64,000 bases of DNA from CAYRWR01 sp964428015. GTDB lineage: Bacteria > Spirochaetota > Brevinematia > Brevinematales > CAYRWR01. The notes under the pieces are model-generated. The model did not search any database. It saw only the letters and a list, made by a program, of their open reading frames with translations, and was not told where the DNA came from. Below are positions 24,201 through 33,143 of this stretch, in pieces; within the stretch, counting starts at the first letter, position 1, and each line of letters begins with the position of its first letter. Location of the stretch: NCBI GenBank assembly GCA_964428015.1, contig CAYRWR010000013.1, positions 1 through 64,000 of the forward strand, given 5' to 3'. The translations under genes and the position numbers were made by a program.

Positions 24201-25353
24201 TTTCCAGATCAATCTTAGCTGTTATACCCAAGCCAGGAATAACATCCAGATTCCGGGATTCAACGGTCCCGGAAGGGAAATCATTGCCGGGTGAAAATAC
24301 AAGATTAATGTCTCCCATTCCATATTTTACAGATTCCGCTCTTCCTTGGATAATGAAACGGTCATTTTGGGTAAATGTCCTGATTTCTAATCTTTTCTTA
24401 ATATCATTTGTGGACAGGACTTTGGCTTCCATTTTAAAAATCTCAGGACTGATAAGCATGCTTAATTTACCCTGATAATTTCCCGGTGAAAACATATGCT
24501 CTAAAAGATAAAATTCACTAAAAGGCTCATATTTTAAAGAAAAGTTCTGTTCTATATTCATATAAATAGTCTGATTACTTTGCTTTAAAATAGCAGCCAG
24601 TGGAGAAGAGGCTAGATCCAGATGAAAGGTCTCATCAAAATGGAATGAGAGAGGAGCCAGGTGCAGAATGTTGACACCTGCCAGATTAACTCCTCCAAAC
24701 TTAACTAATCCATTCCCAATCCTTTTCTTCAAATCCTTTATATGGATATGAATATCCATTCCTGCTTTTGTATAGGAGATTTTATTGGTTTTATTAAGAT
24801 TGATATATAGATCAGAGTCTAACCAGACTTCATTTCTATTCCATTTTAGCGAAAGATCACTAATCTGCATTTCAGCTGCAATTTCACCCACAATTCTAAG
24901 ATGACTTTTCAGATTTACCAGACTTATGCGGGTATTTATCTTATTTATCCATTTAATATCATTAGTATTATCTACTGCGACCGGTTGATTTATTAAATTC
25001 ATTACACTACCCAGAGTACCGTCCAACTCCAGATTGCCCAGTTTAATAAGGGTAACAAGGCTTTCTTGTCCTTTAAATAGAGCTTTGATTAAACTGTATC
25101 TGATCCTGATCCTGTCTATAGTTAAGACTGTAAATTCATCTACCTGAATCTCAACATTTTGTGCTGAGGCAAACAGAAAAGGCATATTAAAAAAAGTAGA
25201 AATGTGTACAGATTGTACTTTAAGACTATCTTTTAAAAGGTCTTCCATACGGTTAACATTCCGTATGAGAATGACTTGAATAGTGGCCAGTATCCCCAGG
25301 TAAAAAATCACCAGGGCTAAAAGTAGAAGAAAATATCGCTTAATCAGTTTCAT
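21247..25353 (-). CDS. tamB: TamB-like translocation/assembly module protein
   Basis: 1368 residues. One N-terminal membrane anchor (YFLLLLALVIFYLGILATI, about 7-25), a very long beta-rich AsmA-like body, and the TamB C-terminal domain from about 1050 (GTITFLEQDFQIKEGTASF, then YINVQTELMT). It spans the periplasm and is thought to carry phospholipid or assist outer-membrane assembly. The C-terminus ends in aromatic strand sequence (LDLQFHRKF). It ends 16 bases before bamA. The ribosome-binding site before ATG 25353 is weak. TamA is absent; in spirochaetes TamB is believed to act with BamA. Confidence 0.92.
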   Translation of the reverse strand: MKLIKRYFLLLLALVIFYLGILATIQVILIRNVNRMEDLLKDSLKVQSVHISTFFNMPFLFASAQNVEIQVDEFTVLTIDRIRIRYSLIKALFKGQESLVTLIKLGNLELDGTLGSVMNLINQPVAVDNTNDIKWINKINTRISLVNLKSHLRIVGEIAAEMQISDLSLKWNRNEVWLDSDLYINLNKTNKISYTKAGMDIHIHIKDLKKRIGNGLVKFGGVNLAGVNILHLAPLSFHFDETFHLDLASSPLAAILKQSNQTIYMNIEQNFSLKYEPFSEFYLLEHMFSPGNYQGKLSMLISPEIFKMEAKVLSTNDIKKRLEIRTFTQNDRFIIQGRAESVKYGMGDINLVFSPGNDFPSGTVESRNLDVIPGLGITAKIDLESQGKVLQVKAREVYLNGGRIGTVGSILTLEQDGGISFTPLPGYRNAPVSGKIGKNDYELNIDMIDVPGSALVHNIGFDIFNLGNGIYQGKMRIFNEGLIFRISGQLQGNYLGKRLVKVGMELDDEHMRLNEVYFPQSGLKTSLDLDFLHPAKDRTLIEIKGKAELAGRFYFPVSGNVIALNKKKAATVTLDFDKQIHLMIRSLNADSWISIQASDYPLATFGLPGILDTDVQLSLKNAMLENAGVKLAYSYLGRHYALRLQTEQKQGNILNLKQFVMEMDKEKVYGSGKLWETKNRLNARVDFLRGGTLKFESSFEKINGLFNLKNIYIQDFFQKKQDVYLSLNMNFYGDLIFPDFTISQLTILNSINATPFSLKMSDVRRVPGVLTISSVVLRNADINARLSSRIQFQSSGVNIEAAGQAILGEILQSDVKFDMKNSGKNTLLNYQLTGLSLGKESLGDLNGVLDIQGNHFDFYPVQGFAGIKGSFINQENANWDLELNVPRLKFKSNGSIRNEKISGDLKLKTDLKLLSFMQDVFKNIGGNLSADLELHGSIKDPKVAGTLKVDSTDLSIVNLNMDIKGFKGQIPVQNSKLLFKDFKVPTSTGTFLFDGYVELSLLQVSYIDLMLKPNTGTEAWLNLGMQTPSIKMLGNLFVKLIHIYGRPYHLNLEGESLARNANIFVGLQTEEPGNEEGIIEGIQWNLKVNMGNAVKFGNQFIDTTLSAGQSLTVLGSIGDGSLSLKGDVDVTRGTITFLEQDFQIKEGTASFNGQPGDPLPYINVQTELMTRDQTGERIRVYLTFEGKLSKISLKDFYSVPDRNRNELFALLGFQPFAVETGNTNQTTAAVRNVTMGGWNALENTFIFNPLANTIRRTLGLDLVSIRSQALGNIFENTFFGSTTNIDATSIIEGTSLTFGKYLFSNLFVEYELSFQKNDLSALGLAPMHSFGIGLDWQNFFLGWKYGPQDLGSGFKYEHSLDLQFHRKF

Positions 25354-25368
25354 AAATACAGGCTGGTA

Positions 25369-26880
25369 TCAAAATGTTTCCAGCTGCTCTAAAAGGTTTT
25401 TATAGGCTTTTATTTCCGCCTGTTTTATTGCCTGCTGGAAGGTATTTCCCCACATTCTGCCTACCACATCCACACTTTTTTCCAGTTTACTGGTTTCTAA
25501 ATCAATGAGACTCATGTTAACATTGACTTGTGCGTTTTCCGTGTCTTTCAAAGCCACATCTTTTCCGGCAGATACTATTACTTCCACTCCAAAGAACATT
25601 CTTTTAGTAGTAGGATATTTACTTTGTAGATGTTTGATGACCAATTCTTTCAGTACTTTTTCTTCTCTGGCTTCGATGAGCATATCCTGGGGAATTTCTG
25701 CTGCCACAATGTTATACCCCCGGTTTGCCAGAATTCCTGCAATACGGTCATAAACGTCTGGTCTGAACTGAGGTTTGACCAGTTTATTATCCATCCGTAT
25801 AACACTCAGAATAACCACCGCAGTGGGTACTAGTTTATCTCGGGCACCCACGGAAAGCATCACTGATACAGACTGATCTTTGCGGATTTTCAGGATTTCC
25901 TGATAAAATTCCTCATCCAAACCCTGAATTTTTTCAAACTTTGCGGTTGAAAAACTGACCTGCAATCTGACCGTTTTGACTTCAGTAGTTTTTACAGAAC
26001 CAATCTCTAATGTCACAAATCCTGAGTTATCGGTACTGAATCCTGTTTTGGATACTACTTTAGCATCTTCACCCTCTATGTCTACAGAAGTTAAAAGTCC
26101 CCCAACCGGAGAAGTTGAACCGGATCCTAAAACACTTATGGTAATAGGTTCACTCCCACCTTCCACGTAAGCATATTTAGGAGAATTGTTTAATTTGAAG
26201 GTAAGGCTGGTTAGAATTGATCTAATCAGATTTTTTGCCTGGTCATAAAGATCTGCATTTTCAGAAGCTTGCTCCGCAATAAAGTATCCGGAAAGGGAAT
26301 CATCCAGAGCTACAGATAGGTCTCCCTTTTTTCGGGCTTTTTGGGCGTTTTCTAAAAACTGAAGTGCCTGCTGCCGTTGATCCAAAGCCAGCTGTTTGAG
26401 GCGTGCTCTCTCATCTTCCACCCATTTTTTAGGTAGTTTGAGAAGTACATACATAGAGTATGTATTATCATTGAATTGCTCATAATAAAAGTCTTCTACA
26501 TCGACACTGACTTTAGCAGAACCTTTTCCTTCAATACTAGCTTTTATGGTTTCTGTAAAAGTGGATGCCTGATCTGTATCATTATATTCTGTACTTCTCT
26601 TTAATTTGGAGGTAACCCGAAAACCGATGTATTCAACCAGCTGACTGACCGCGTCGTCCACTGCATGATCCCGGGACGCTTTAAGATCTTTTTTTTCAGT
26701 GGAAAGCCCCACAAAATAGACAAATTCAGAACTTTTTTTCTGCATCACTATCCAATCCGGACTAGAGGAAGCAGATGCTTTTATAACTTTTTTAGTCCCA
26801 CTGGCGTCGGGTTTTACATTTTCCCCACCGCAGCTGAGTAGAGTAAATATCGAAATGAGTACCGCGAAATACTTAGACAT
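25369..26880 (-). CDS. LPP20-like lipoprotein
   Basis: 503 residues. Signal peptide with lipobox LLSC (Cys 17). The region 40-160 looks like an LPP20 domain: SPDWIVMQKKSSEFVYFVGL, a helix of alternating Ala/Asp (DHAVDDAVSQLVEYIG), and a VEDFYYEQFNDNTYSMYVLL strand. A charged helical stretch follows (KQLALDQRQQALQFLENAQ), then a beta-sandwich-like middle and a C-terminal domain (PQDMLIEAREEKVLKELV). ATG at 26878-26880 with GGGAGGAA upstream. First gene of the run lpp20-tamB-bamA-skp-HD-GYP, with its own promoter. The place beside tamB/bamA suggests a role in the envelope; function unproven. Confidence 0.7.
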   Translation of the reverse strand: MSKYFAVLISIFTLLSCGGENVKPDASGTKKVIKASASSSPDWIVMQKKSSEFVYFVGLSTEKKDLKASRDHAVDDAVSQLVEYIGFRVTSKLKRSTEYNDTDQASTFTETIKASIEGKGSAKVSVDVEDFYYEQFNDNTYSMYVLLKLPKKWVEDERARLKQLALDQRQQALQFLENAQKARKKGDLSVALDDSLSGYFIAEQASENADLYDQAKNLIRSILTSLTFKLNNSPKYAYVEGGSEPITISVLGSGSTSPVGGLLTSVDIEGEDAKVVSKTGFSTDNSGFVTLEIGSVKTTEVKTVRLQVSFSTAKFEKIQGLDEEFYQEILKIRKDQSVSVMLSVGARDKLVPTAVVILSVIRMDNKLVKPQFRPDVYDRIAGILANRGYNIVAAEIPQDMLIEAREEKVLKELVIKHLQSKYPTTKRMFFGVEVIVSAGKDVALKDTENAQVNVNMSLIDLETSKLEKSVDVVGRMWGNTFQQAIKQAEIKAYKNLLEQLETF

Positions 26881-26907
26881 GGTTCCTCCCGGGTTTCACT
26901 GATAACT

Positions 26908-26935
26908 AATATAGCAGGAAAAGATGTGATTTCAA
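26908..26935 (-). promoter_or_regulatory. Promoter of the LPP20-tamB-bamA-skp operon
   Basis: Minus-strand TTGAAA (26930-26935), 16-base spacer, TATATT (26908-26913), in the 104-base gap before the lipoprotein gene. No terminator is seen for the upstream TPR gene, so read-through is possible. Confidence 0.6.
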
Positions 26936-26984
26936 AATTTTCATCCTGCCAATTAATTATAGAGAAGAAATGTCTAATTAGCAA

Positions 26985-28946
26985 TTATTCCAGTCCCATA
27001 GCCTCCAGACGTTGGCTGATATCCTGATTGGCAGGATTTATCTTTTGACCGGAACGATAGACATCCTGAGCTTCTTGTGTCCGTCCCAGGGACTCATAGA
27101 CCTGCCCCAGATGCAGATAGATTTCATCTATCCCTTCCAGATCCTGATAATAAGTCAGTTGGTTTACCAGGGATTCCAGGATCCTGACACTTTCTTTTTT
27201 TCTATCCTGTTTAAATAAAATCCAGGCTCTGGTATCCAGAAAAGCCAGATTACCAGGTTCAGACTTCAGAGATTGATCTACCAGCTGAAGAGCATATTCC
27301 AGTTTTTTTCCGCTCTCGGCATACATATAAGCCAGGAGATTATTAATATTACTGTCTTCAGGATAAAACCCGACAGCATTTTCCAGGATAGCTATAGCAT
27401 CATCATAATTCTTTTGTCTGGCATAGACCGTGGCTAACAGGTAATATACCCTGGAATTGTTGTTGTCATAAGTATAGGCCCTTTTCAGATCTGCTATAGC
27501 ATGGGAATAGTCATTATTTTCCAGTCTTAACAATCCCGAAAATGATGCGACTTCCATTTTATTCCGGTTATTAGTCTGGCTTTCCTCCAGTCGTTGAAAT
27601 TCCTGCCAGGCCATATCCGTTTTCTGCTGATGGTAATAGATATTAGCCATCTGGAGCTGGGCTGCCAGTTTATCTTCCGGAGTGATAGGTAGAGAAAGAA
27701 ACCTCTGATAATATTTTAGTGCTTCTTCAGGATTTTTATTCTGATCCTGAATCTGGGCAATGATCCAATATACTTCTTTTCTTAACCATTTTTCTTCTTC
27801 CAGTGGGCGCATCAAAGCTACAGCCAGATCATTTTGTCCATTCACTCTGGCCAGATTAGCCATTAAGAATTGGTACTGCAGACTTTTCTGACGGTTACCC
27901 AATGCTGCATAAATATCACGGTACAGGGCATAGATATAAAAAGAAGTCTGGTCATTATTTACTTTATACTGACTCAATTCCCGTGCCGCTTCCAGATAAT
28001 CTTTGTTTTCTATTTTATTAAGTGCTTTAAATAAATGGCTAGTTTTACCGAATTCTGAGATCAATTCTTTTAATCCCGATACTCCGGAGTAATACAGAAT
28101 ACTGGCATACAATTCCGCACTTTCGGGTGAAAGATAATTAAGAGGAATCTGCTTATAATTTTCTGTAGCTTTATTATAATCCAGGGTATAGGCGTAATAA
28201 GTGCCTAATAATTCGGTGATTTCCGTCCCCTGGTTATAAAAGACTCGGGCTGCTTCCAGAAATTTAATTGCAGGATTGAGAAAACCTTCACCCGCCGCCA
28301 TCTTACCCAGGTAATAATTGGCAGTAAATAAAGCATTCAAACCCAACATAGAGGAAGAATTTGCATAGGTTATTATTCTGGAAAAATGGGTCTTGGCCTT
28401 CATGTAGTCACCGGTCTGAAAATAGTAATTACCCAGATAATAATTACCGTAAGTATCATTGATATCCAGCGATAAAATATGTTTTAACAAATCCAGCATT
28501 TCCCGATTAGCACTATCCAGTCTTAATATTTCCCCGTATTGGTACAACAGTTCCAGAAAATCAGGGTAAAGTTTATAACCTGCATCTCCGGTTTTACGTG
28601 CACCGGAGATAATCTCCGGAAGTCTATCCTGTTGGCCCTGATCCTGTGCAGAAGCGGCCCATTCCAGATAATCTTTCAAAATATTCAAATAGAGGAATTT
28701 ATCATTCACCCCTTGCCGCAGGAGATACTCTTCTTTATATATAGCTTCATCGAATTTTCCCATATATTTCAGATCCTGAGCCTGAGAATAGATAATTTCA
28801 GCATCCAGATCCGTCAAACCTTCATCCGGAAATTGTCTTTCCCGGCCATCTTCTTTAACCTGTAACTTTGTCTTGGTATCCGGATGTGCATTATCTACTG
28901 CGGTGAATATTAATCCAGCCAGAATGATAAGAAAAAGTGGTCTCAT
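26985..28946 (-). CDS. Secreted TPR-repeat protein
   Basis: 653 residues. Signal peptide (MRPLFLIILAGLIFTAVDNA), then TPR repeats throughout (for example YGNYYLGNYYFQTGDYMKA near 170, YYLLATVYARQKNYDDA near 500, YLHLGQVYESLGRTQEA near 620). TPR arrays are protein-binding scaffolds, here in the periplasm or on the outer membrane. ATG at 28944-28946 with AGGAGAA. It starts nine bases after the M50 protease stop, so the two are co-transcribed. Large exported TPR proteins are common in spirochaetes; the partner is not known. Confidence 0.88.
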   Translation of the reverse strand: MRPLFLIILAGLIFTAVDNAHPDTKTKLQVKEDGRERQFPDEGLTDLDAEIIYSQAQDLKYMGKFDEAIYKEEYLLRQGVNDKFLYLNILKDYLEWAASAQDQGQQDRLPEIISGARKTGDAGYKLYPDFLELLYQYGEILRLDSANREMLDLLKHILSLDINDTYGNYYLGNYYFQTGDYMKAKTHFSRIITYANSSSMLGLNALFTANYYLGKMAAGEGFLNPAIKFLEAARVFYNQGTEITELLGTYYAYTLDYNKATENYKQIPLNYLSPESAELYASILYYSGVSGLKELISEFGKTSHLFKALNKIENKDYLEAARELSQYKVNNDQTSFYIYALYRDIYAALGNRQKSLQYQFLMANLARVNGQNDLAVALMRPLEEEKWLRKEVYWIIAQIQDQNKNPEEALKYYQRFLSLPITPEDKLAAQLQMANIYYHQQKTDMAWQEFQRLEESQTNNRNKMEVASFSGLLRLENNDYSHAIADLKRAYTYDNNNSRVYYLLATVYARQKNYDDAIAILENAVGFYPEDSNINNLLAYMYAESGKKLEYALQLVDQSLKSEPGNLAFLDTRAWILFKQDRKKESVRILESLVNQLTYYQDLEGIDEIYLHLGQVYESLGRTQEAQDVYRSGQKINPANQDISQRLEAMGLE

Positions 28947-28954
28947 AATTTCTC

Positions 28955-29668
28955 CTAGACGCCAAATATTTTCAGGAACAGTCTCAATACGCCATTAAAT
29001 ATCGGCGTGTATATATAAGATAGTAAACCGGATAATAATAAGACCAGAAAAATGACTAAAAAGGTGGTCTGATTTTTTCTGAGCCATACCGAGGGGCCCT
29101 GGGGTAGTAGATTGGTCAGGGCGTGAAAACCATCTAAAGGCGGAAAGGGCAGAAGGTTAAAAATCATCAGCATAAGGTTTAAAGTCGCCACATGCAGAAA
29201 GACCATGGGACTGGGGAAAACTGCCACCTTATATATGGAAAATAAAAGCTGCTGACTGGACATCATGTATTCACGAATACCCCCGCCCCAGGAGGGAATC
29301 TTCATACTCCAGGCAAAAACAGAGAAAGTGACCAAAGCGATGAGAAGGTTGAGGGCCACACCAGCCAGACTGACCCACAATTCAGAACGGTGGTGACGGA
29401 AGTTAGCCGGATTGACGGGTACCGGTTTAGCCCAACCGAAGGCACTACCGGTAGTAAACAACATCACAACGGGTAGTATCAGAGTACCAAAAATATCCAC
29501 ATGAGAAACCGGATTAAGAGTTAATCGCCCCATCCTTTTGGCGGTGCTGTCTCCGTTGAGATAGGCCACCCAGGCATGACCCATCTCATGCAGAATGATG
29601 GAGTATAATACCCCACCGATCAGGAGGATGGTGTTTAGAATATGCCAGATAATAGTGGTAATTTCCAT
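28955..29668 (-). CDS. Membrane zinc metalloprotease, M50/site-2 protease type
   Basis: 237 residues, four to six membrane helices. The catalytic HEMGH (His27, Glu28, His31) lies in the first helix and the third zinc ligand Asp179 in NLLPFPPLDGF, as in the S2P M50B group that lacks a PDZ domain. FGWAKPVPVNP is conserved in this group. ATG at 29666-29668 follows the oxidoreductase TAA directly, with AAAGGA inside that gene. Intramembrane proteases of this kind release membrane-bound regulators, but no substrate is apparent here. It is distinct from RseP, which usually carries PDZ domains. Confidence 0.92.
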   Translation of the reverse strand: MEITTIIWHILNTILLIGGVLYSIILHEMGHAWVAYLNGDSTAKRMGRLTLNPVSHVDIFGTLILPVVMLFTTGSAFGWAKPVPVNPANFRHHRSELWVSLAGVALNLLIALVTFSVFAWSMKIPSWGGGIREYMMSSQQLLFSIYKVAVFPSPMVFLHVATLNLMLMIFNLLPFPPLDGFHALTNLLPQGPSVWLRKNQTTFLVIFLVLLLSGLLSYIYTPIFNGVLRLFLKIFGV

Positions 29669-30685
29669 TTAATCCTTTCCTCGTTTCAGCAGATTCCGGA
29701 TACTTTCTATGAGTTCCAGATATTTTACACTGTCTTCCAATCCAGAACCATGGTCCGCCCCATTATGTAAAAATTGGAAGCAAGCCTCTACCATTCCGGA
29801 AAAATAAGCACTTTTGACGGGTTTGCGGTATCTGTGGTCTTTTTTTAAAGAATAAAACCCGCTGTACCATCTGCTGGGCCGGGAGCGGTACACAGCCCAT
29901 TTACCATTTCCTACACAGAGCCGGCCCTGTTCGCATTCCCATTCGGTTTCAAACTCAAAATGCCTGGTGCCCATGCCGAATTCCAGACTGAGGGGGATAG
30001 ATCCCACTCGGCCCAGGACAGCCACCCCACTCCTATTACCAGAGTTGATTCTGCTGCTGATTGCCGCTTCCAGGGTAAGTTCCTGCTCCGACACATAACC
30101 AATGATATCCAGCAAATGGGTACCGTCATGAATCAGAGTACCCTGCCCTTCTTCTTCATCATTGGACAATACGGCAGGCACATTGGATAGAATCCGGCCT
30201 CTTATGGAGCATATCGCGCCTAATGTTCCCTCTTTGAGGATTTGGCGGGCCAGCTGATAATCCCGGGCAAAGCGCCGTTCATGGTTTATCAGCAGGGGAA
30301 TATTGTGCTCCCGGCATATCTTCAGCATACGCCTGGCCTGTTCCAGGTTGGGGGCGGCGGGCTTCTCCATGACCACCAACCGGGGTGGATTTTGTACCAG
30401 CGCTTCCAGAGCCGGGAGATGGTCTTTTTCAGGCAGAGCTACTACTACAACGTCCCAATCTTCTGTCTGTAACAGACTGTGATAATCTTCTTTTACTATG
30501 GTTCCGGGATAGGCTCGAGCCCATCGGTTTCTTTTTACTTCATCAATATCGCATCCCCCAGCCAGGGTGAAACCGCAATGAGCGGCAAAGGCATGTGAAT
30601 GGGATGCCGGCTTTTCACGTTTGGGGTCGAGCCCCAGACTGTAGGCTATACGGCCCAGTCCTAAAAGGGCTAATTTATAGGGCAT
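29669..30685 (-). CDS. Gfo/Idh/MocA-family oxidoreductase
   Basis: 338 residues. N-terminal NAD(P)-binding Rossmann fold (LALLGLGRIAYSLG), the family motif VVMEKPAAPNLEQA with the conserved Lys-Pro, and a C-terminal dimerisation beta-sheet domain. INHERRFARDY supplies the usual post-motif region. Members act on sugars, inositols or biliverdin; the substrate here is unknown. I chose the ATG at 30683-30685, which lies inside the 3' end of the ATPase gene (11-base overlap); a longer start would add 23 residues unlike the family. The following M50 gene starts at once. Confidence 0.85.
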   Translation of the reverse strand: MPYKLALLGLGRIAYSLGLDPKREKPASHSHAFAAHCGFTLAGGCDIDEVKRNRWARAYPGTIVKEDYHSLLQTEDWDVVVVALPEKDHLPALEALVQNPPRLVVMEKPAAPNLEQARRMLKICREHNIPLLINHERRFARDYQLARQILKEGTLGAICSIRGRILSNVPAVLSNDEEEGQGTLIHDGTHLLDIIGYVSEQELTLEAAISSRINSGNRSGVAVLGRVGSIPLSLEFGMGTRHFEFETEWECEQGRLCVGNGKWAVYRSRPSRWYSGFYSLKKDHRYRKPVKSAYFSGMVEACFQFLHNGADHGSGLEDSVKYLELIESIRNLLKRGKD

Positions 30686-33005
30686 GGTCCAGCCTGATGC
30701 GGTTGAGATTTTTGGTAAACACTTCACTAAATGTCTGTTCCATCTGTTCTTCATTTACCGTGGTATAGATCACCTGCCAGCCCTGCTCACTGTAATCTTT
30801 CAGGATCTCCACCGCGGCTTTGCGGCGGTTTTTGTCAAAGCTCAGAAAGGCGTCATCCAGGACTAATACCCCTGCTTCCTTAAGCTGAAAGGATGCCAGG
30901 GCCAGCCTAAGCGCGAAATAAAACTGATTTCTGGTACCAGTGGACAGACTGGAAAAAGCATAGCGCTTTCCGTCAGGTCCGGCTACCCAAATTTCAATTT
31001 TAGCCCCTTTTTCAAAACCCAGATCCACATAGCGTCCCAGGCTGAGTCTTTTCCATAGCTCTTTAAAACCGGGGGCATCCAATACAGCCATTACCAGGTC
31101 ATCCACTCTTCCATCTATATTTTTTACAGCCTGGTCTAAAATTAAACTATAATTTATATCTTCACTTATCTTCTTTTCAAATTCTCTTACTCTTTCCGCC
31201 AGCCCGATGACATTCCAGGGGTCGCCATGCAGATCCCAGGACTGATATTCCTGGTAAAACTGGCGGGGTTTGTCATTCTGGATACCCTGATCCAGGGCTT
31301 TAAGCCCCCGGCTGACTGTACTGAGTATCTGACCCTGCATTCCGGCATTCCGGCTGTCCAGATCCGCGATACGATCAGACAACTCCTGACGCCGCGCGGA
31401 AATAGTCTGAAAATCTTCTTCTTTATATTCATCAGTTTCGTTTGAACCGGCAGATTGTTCTTTTTCCAGAGCCTTAAGCTCCAGATGTAGTCTTTCATGG
31501 TTTTCAGTGGAAAATTGTTTTTTAATTTCCTGGAGCATGAGGCCGCGGTTTTGTTCCAGTTTAAGCTTGTCATCCTTTAAAGTTTGGTGTCTGGTTCTGA
31601 TTTCAATCTGGTACTCATAACTTTTATAACGGCTTTCCCAGTCTTTTTCATCCTGCAGTTTTTGACGCAGATTTTCTCTTATTTGCTCCAGCTCTTGTGA
31701 GAGAATGTTTTTGTCTTTTTCCCTGAGACTGGTTTCCAATTGGGCTTCCCGCTCCTGTGCGATCTGCAGGGATTCGTCCAGGCCCCGGACTCTCTCCAGT
31801 GATTTTTGTAATGCCAGACGTAATTCCATCTCTTTATTGTCTGTTGAAGGTGAAGGAGATTTCCTGGTTATTGAGACTATGATCAGGATGACCAGAGTGA
31901 TAAAAGCGCTGCCCGCTAAGACAAATCCCCCCGGCACAAAATAACCTCTGAGTGGATCAGGGAACTGAATAATATCCAGTAACGCCAGAATTGACGTCAA
32001 AGCTCCTCCCAGAAGAGCTGTCAGGGAAACAATCAGCCCTGTCCACCAGCCCCTTGCGGAGTGTTTGACAGTCCCCTGAGGTGAAATGGAGGCCAATTCC
32101 TGTTCAAGACGGAGGATATCCTCTTGCTCCTTTTCTTTTCGGATCTGCGATTCTACCAGCCGTTTCTGCAGGGATTTGAGCTCGTTTTCCAATTCCTGTC
32201 GGGTCCCCCCCAGGGTCTCAGCCTTTGCTTCCAAAGCTTTCAGGCGGCTGGACAGGGACTGCTTATCATCCTGCAGTTGTTTCCAGTGTTCCAGCACTTC
32301 CGGAGCTATCTGGCTCTGGAGCACATTGATCTCCCTATCCCTGGATGCAATAGTATCTATCAGGCCGAAATAACCGGTCAATAATTGCAGACGACGTTTT
32401 TTTTCAGATTCTTCCCTCAACCCCGACATATTTCCCAGTTTGGAACGCAGATTTTCTTCTTCTTTACGTAAACGGGCCATCTCTTCCCGGGATTGCTTCA
32501 TCTGTTCTACACGGCTCACTTCCCCATCCAGTAAATGGGAAAAATTCTGAATATTGGACAAAAAGACATTCATCCAGGTATTGGACCGGGATACTCCCAG
32601 CAGAGACACTATGTCCTTTTTGATGCGGTTATAGATACCATCAGAACCGTACAGGATGTTGCGAATTTCCTGATTCCAGAAATCGGTATCTTCCAGTCCC
32701 AAACCATCTTTTCCACCCCACTGGTTTATTCCTTCCCTGATTACCAGCAGAGATGCGTAGGGATTGAGTTCAGGTTTTTCACCCTCCCAAACCAAGTCTA
32801 TACCCTTACTGAGATCAAAGCGATTATTCAGCAAACTTTTTACCAGAGGGTTTTTTTTATCCGACGCAAAAAGCTGATGAATGAGAATATCAGTAAGTGT
32901 GGTCTTGCCTTCTTCATTATTACCAATGAGAAGGTTGACTCTATCGAAATGAAAGGAGCGACCCATGAGTGGACCGGCCTCTTTGATAGTAAGGGATTTT
33001 ATCAC
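30675..33005 (-). CDS. YhaN-like SMC/Rad50-type ATPase with a membrane hairpin
   Basis: 776 residues. N-terminal Walker A GNNEEGKT (28-35), long coiled coils, two predicted membrane helices in the middle (about 320-345 and 360-385), more coiled coil, then ABC-type signature SLSTGTRNQFYFALRLAL and Walker B VLVLDDAF (about 713-720). This order is that of the YhaN/AAA_27 group, SMC-like ATPases with a transmembrane hairpin at the coiled-coil tip. The start is GTG 33003-33005 with AAGGA upstream. The usual partner exonuclease (a YhaO-like or SbcD-like gene) is absent beside it; a Gfo/Idh oxidoreductase overlaps its end. Role in DNA or membrane maintenance is not known. Confidence 0.8.
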   Translation of the reverse strand: MIKSLTIKEAGPLMGRSFHFDRVNLLIGNNEEGKTTLTDILIHQLFASDKKNPLVKSLLNNRFDLSKGIDLVWEGEKPELNPYASLLVIREGINQWGGKDGLGLEDTDFWNQEIRNILYGSDGIYNRIKKDIVSLLGVSRSNTWMNVFLSNIQNFSHLLDGEVSRVEQMKQSREEMARLRKEEENLRSKLGNMSGLREESEKKRRLQLLTGYFGLIDTIASRDREINVLQSQIAPEVLEHWKQLQDDKQSLSSRLKALEAKAETLGGTRQELENELKSLQKRLVESQIRKEKEQEDILRLEQELASISPQGTVKHSARGWWTGLIVSLTALLGGALTSILALLDIIQFPDPLRGYFVPGGFVLAGSAFITLVILIIVSITRKSPSPSTDNKEMELRLALQKSLERVRGLDESLQIAQEREAQLETSLREKDKNILSQELEQIRENLRQKLQDEKDWESRYKSYEYQIEIRTRHQTLKDDKLKLEQNRGLMLQEIKKQFSTENHERLHLELKALEKEQSAGSNETDEYKEEDFQTISARRQELSDRIADLDSRNAGMQGQILSTVSRGLKALDQGIQNDKPRQFYQEYQSWDLHGDPWNVIGLAERVREFEKKISEDINYSLILDQAVKNIDGRVDDLVMAVLDAPGFKELWKRLSLGRYVDLGFEKGAKIEIWVAGPDGKRYAFSSLSTGTRNQFYFALRLALASFQLKEAGVLVLDDAFLSFDKNRRKAAVEILKDYSEQGWQVIYTTVNEEQMEQTFSEVFTKNLNRIRLDHAL

Positions 33006-33038
33006 AGTGATTCCTTATCCGCAGCAATGCATACAGAT

Positions 33039-33067
33039 ATTGTAACCCCGCCCCCTGTTTTTCGCAA
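33039..33067 (-). promoter_or_regulatory. Promoter of the ATPase-oxidoreductase-protease-TPR operon
   Basis: Minus-strand TTGCGA (33062-33067), 17-base spacer, TACAAT (33039-33044). It lies between the terminator of the CrtI-like gene and the GTG at 33005. Confidence 0.6.
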
Positions 33068-33092
33068 ATCCTCTGGACCTGGCAGGAAAACC

Positions 33093-33133
33093 AAAAAAAA
33101 GAGGCTGATTCCCGAACTCAGGAGTCAGCCTCT
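33093..33133 (-). terminator. Terminator of the CrtI-like oxidoreductase gene
   Basis: A 13-bp stem with one mismatch (AGAGGCTGA arm paired with TCAGCCTCT, continuing inward) and eight T on the minus strand, just after the stop at 33144. Confidence 0.9.
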
Positions 33134-33143
33134 GATGGCGTAT

